From positions 2,108,001 to 2,172,000 of the forward strand of contig NZ_CP028913.1 in NCBI RefSeq assembly GCF_003070885.1: a stretch of 64,000 nt of DNA, read 5' to 3'. Source of the DNA: Agromyces badenianii. GTDB taxonomy: Bacteria; Actinomycetota; Actinomycetes; Actinomycetales; Microbacteriaceae. The first letter of the stretch is position 1. Each line of letters opens with the position of its first letter. The translations under genes were made by a program, and so were the position numbers. A model generated the notes under the pieces. The model was not told the DNA's origin. It saw only the letters and a program-made list of their open reading frames with translations, and searched no databases. Of the stretch, positions 63,688 through 64,000 are shown one piece after another.

Positions 63688-64000
63688 TCAGCCCGACCGC
63701 CCAGGTGGTCCGGCGCGCGCCGAGGCGACGAGTTCAAATCCCGGCAGCGCGGCGATCCCGACACTGACGGATGCCACGGCGCCGGCGAGCTCGCACGATC
63801 CGAGTCGTGCCCCGTTGCGGATCGCGATGGCGGCCGCGAGCTGACAGGGTACGCCCGCGACCGCTCCCGAGATCGCGTCCGCCGCGGCGAGCGCGGCGGC
63901 GTCGGCGGCGTTGGCCGCTCGTTGCGAGATGACGAAGACGCCGAGCAGCGTCACGAACGCCAGCGTGAGCGCGGTCACCGCGCCGATGATCCCGAGGGCG
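63688..64000 (-). CDS. TadE-like / Rv3654c-like secretion-neighbourhood protein (5' partial)
   Basis: The frame continues past the right edge of the window, so the start is missing. The visible part has a membrane segment, LGIIGAVTALTLAFVTLLGVFVISQ, followed by RAANAADAAALAAADA. That is the hallmark of small TadE/TadG-like proteins encoded with Flp-type pilus or secretion genes. Two Cys residues (GVPCQL and GSCEL) may form a disulfide. In mycobacteria a similar gene lies near topA, which supports the call. Confidence 0.75.
   Translation of the reverse strand, partial: ALGIIGAVTALTLAFVTLLGVFVISQRAANAADAAALAAADAISGAVAGVPCQLAAAIAIRNGARLGSCELAGAVASVSVGIAALPGFELVASARAGPPGRSG

Overview
The window is about 70% G+C and has no insertion sequences, prophage genes, CRISPR arrays or rRNA. 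Gene families, gene order (topA-tmk-holB; yihY-xth-trpS), short leaderless-type promoters and a very frequent GGATGCC/GGCATCC heptamer point to a high-G+C actinobacterium, most likely Microbacteriaceae (Agromyces-like). That placement is inference from gene content, not a database match. I see about 56 protein-coding genes (two cut by the window edges), one tRNA, one FMN riboswitch, nine terminator-like hairpins and several operator or promoter candidates. No stretch longer than 300 bases lacks a gene.

Layout. 1-4834 (+): the 3' end of an unknown gene, a terminator, then a YihY-family membrane protein, exonuclease III, tryptophanyl-tRNA synthetase, a GNAT acetyltransferase and a HAD hydrolase, tightly packed. 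5088-10432: a glycerol regulon, glpK, glpF and glpD on the minus strand, with a divergent SorC-family regulator. The divergent promoter carries two 15-bp direct repeats 21 bp apart. 10455-14213 (+): an FMN riboswitch followed by ribD-ribE-ribBA-ribH with overlapping start and stop codons. 14218-17336: two membrane proteins, a very Met/Cys-rich putative copper-storage protein and a small unknown protein. 17456-28506 (-): an assimilatory sulfate reduction cluster with sulfite reductase, APS reductase, CysD, CysN, a sulfonate-type ABC importer, uroporphyrinogen methyltransferase, sirohydrochlorin chelatase-like protein, and ferredoxin reductase plus ferredoxin. It covers sulfate activation, reduction, cofactor supply and electron supply.

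28679-43014: an ABC exporter, an unrecognised 275-residue protein, a DUF1622 membrane protein, PEP carboxykinase (GTP) divergent from an ScfR/RamB-like regulator, a PadR/membrane-protein pair, an SDR and a thiolase, a long-form (GapB-like) glyceraldehyde-3-phosphate dehydrogenase, a NIPSNAP protein and a ThDP enzyme. 43015-51145: a homoprotocatechuate (3,4-dihydroxyphenylacetate) meta-cleavage cluster with transporter, hydratase, aldolase, a fused FAH/RraA protein, GntR regulator, CHMS dehydrogenase and extradiol dioxygenase. A near-perfect palindrome recurs upstream of its transcription units.

51190-64000: a 20-bp hairpin that buries the ribosome binding site of a Tat-exported phosphoesterase, then an alpha/beta hydrolase, nicotinamidase, D,D-carboxypeptidase, Gfo/Idh/MocA oxidoreductase, tRNA-Thr(CGU), a secreted peptidase, holB-tmk-topA, a small conserved-looking protein and the edge of a TadE-like gene. 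The points most worth a second look are the FAH-RraA fusion, the Shine-Dalgarno-sequestering hairpin, the Met/Cys-rich protein, the paired operators, and the GGATGCC heptamer, which recurs in genes and in terminator stems.
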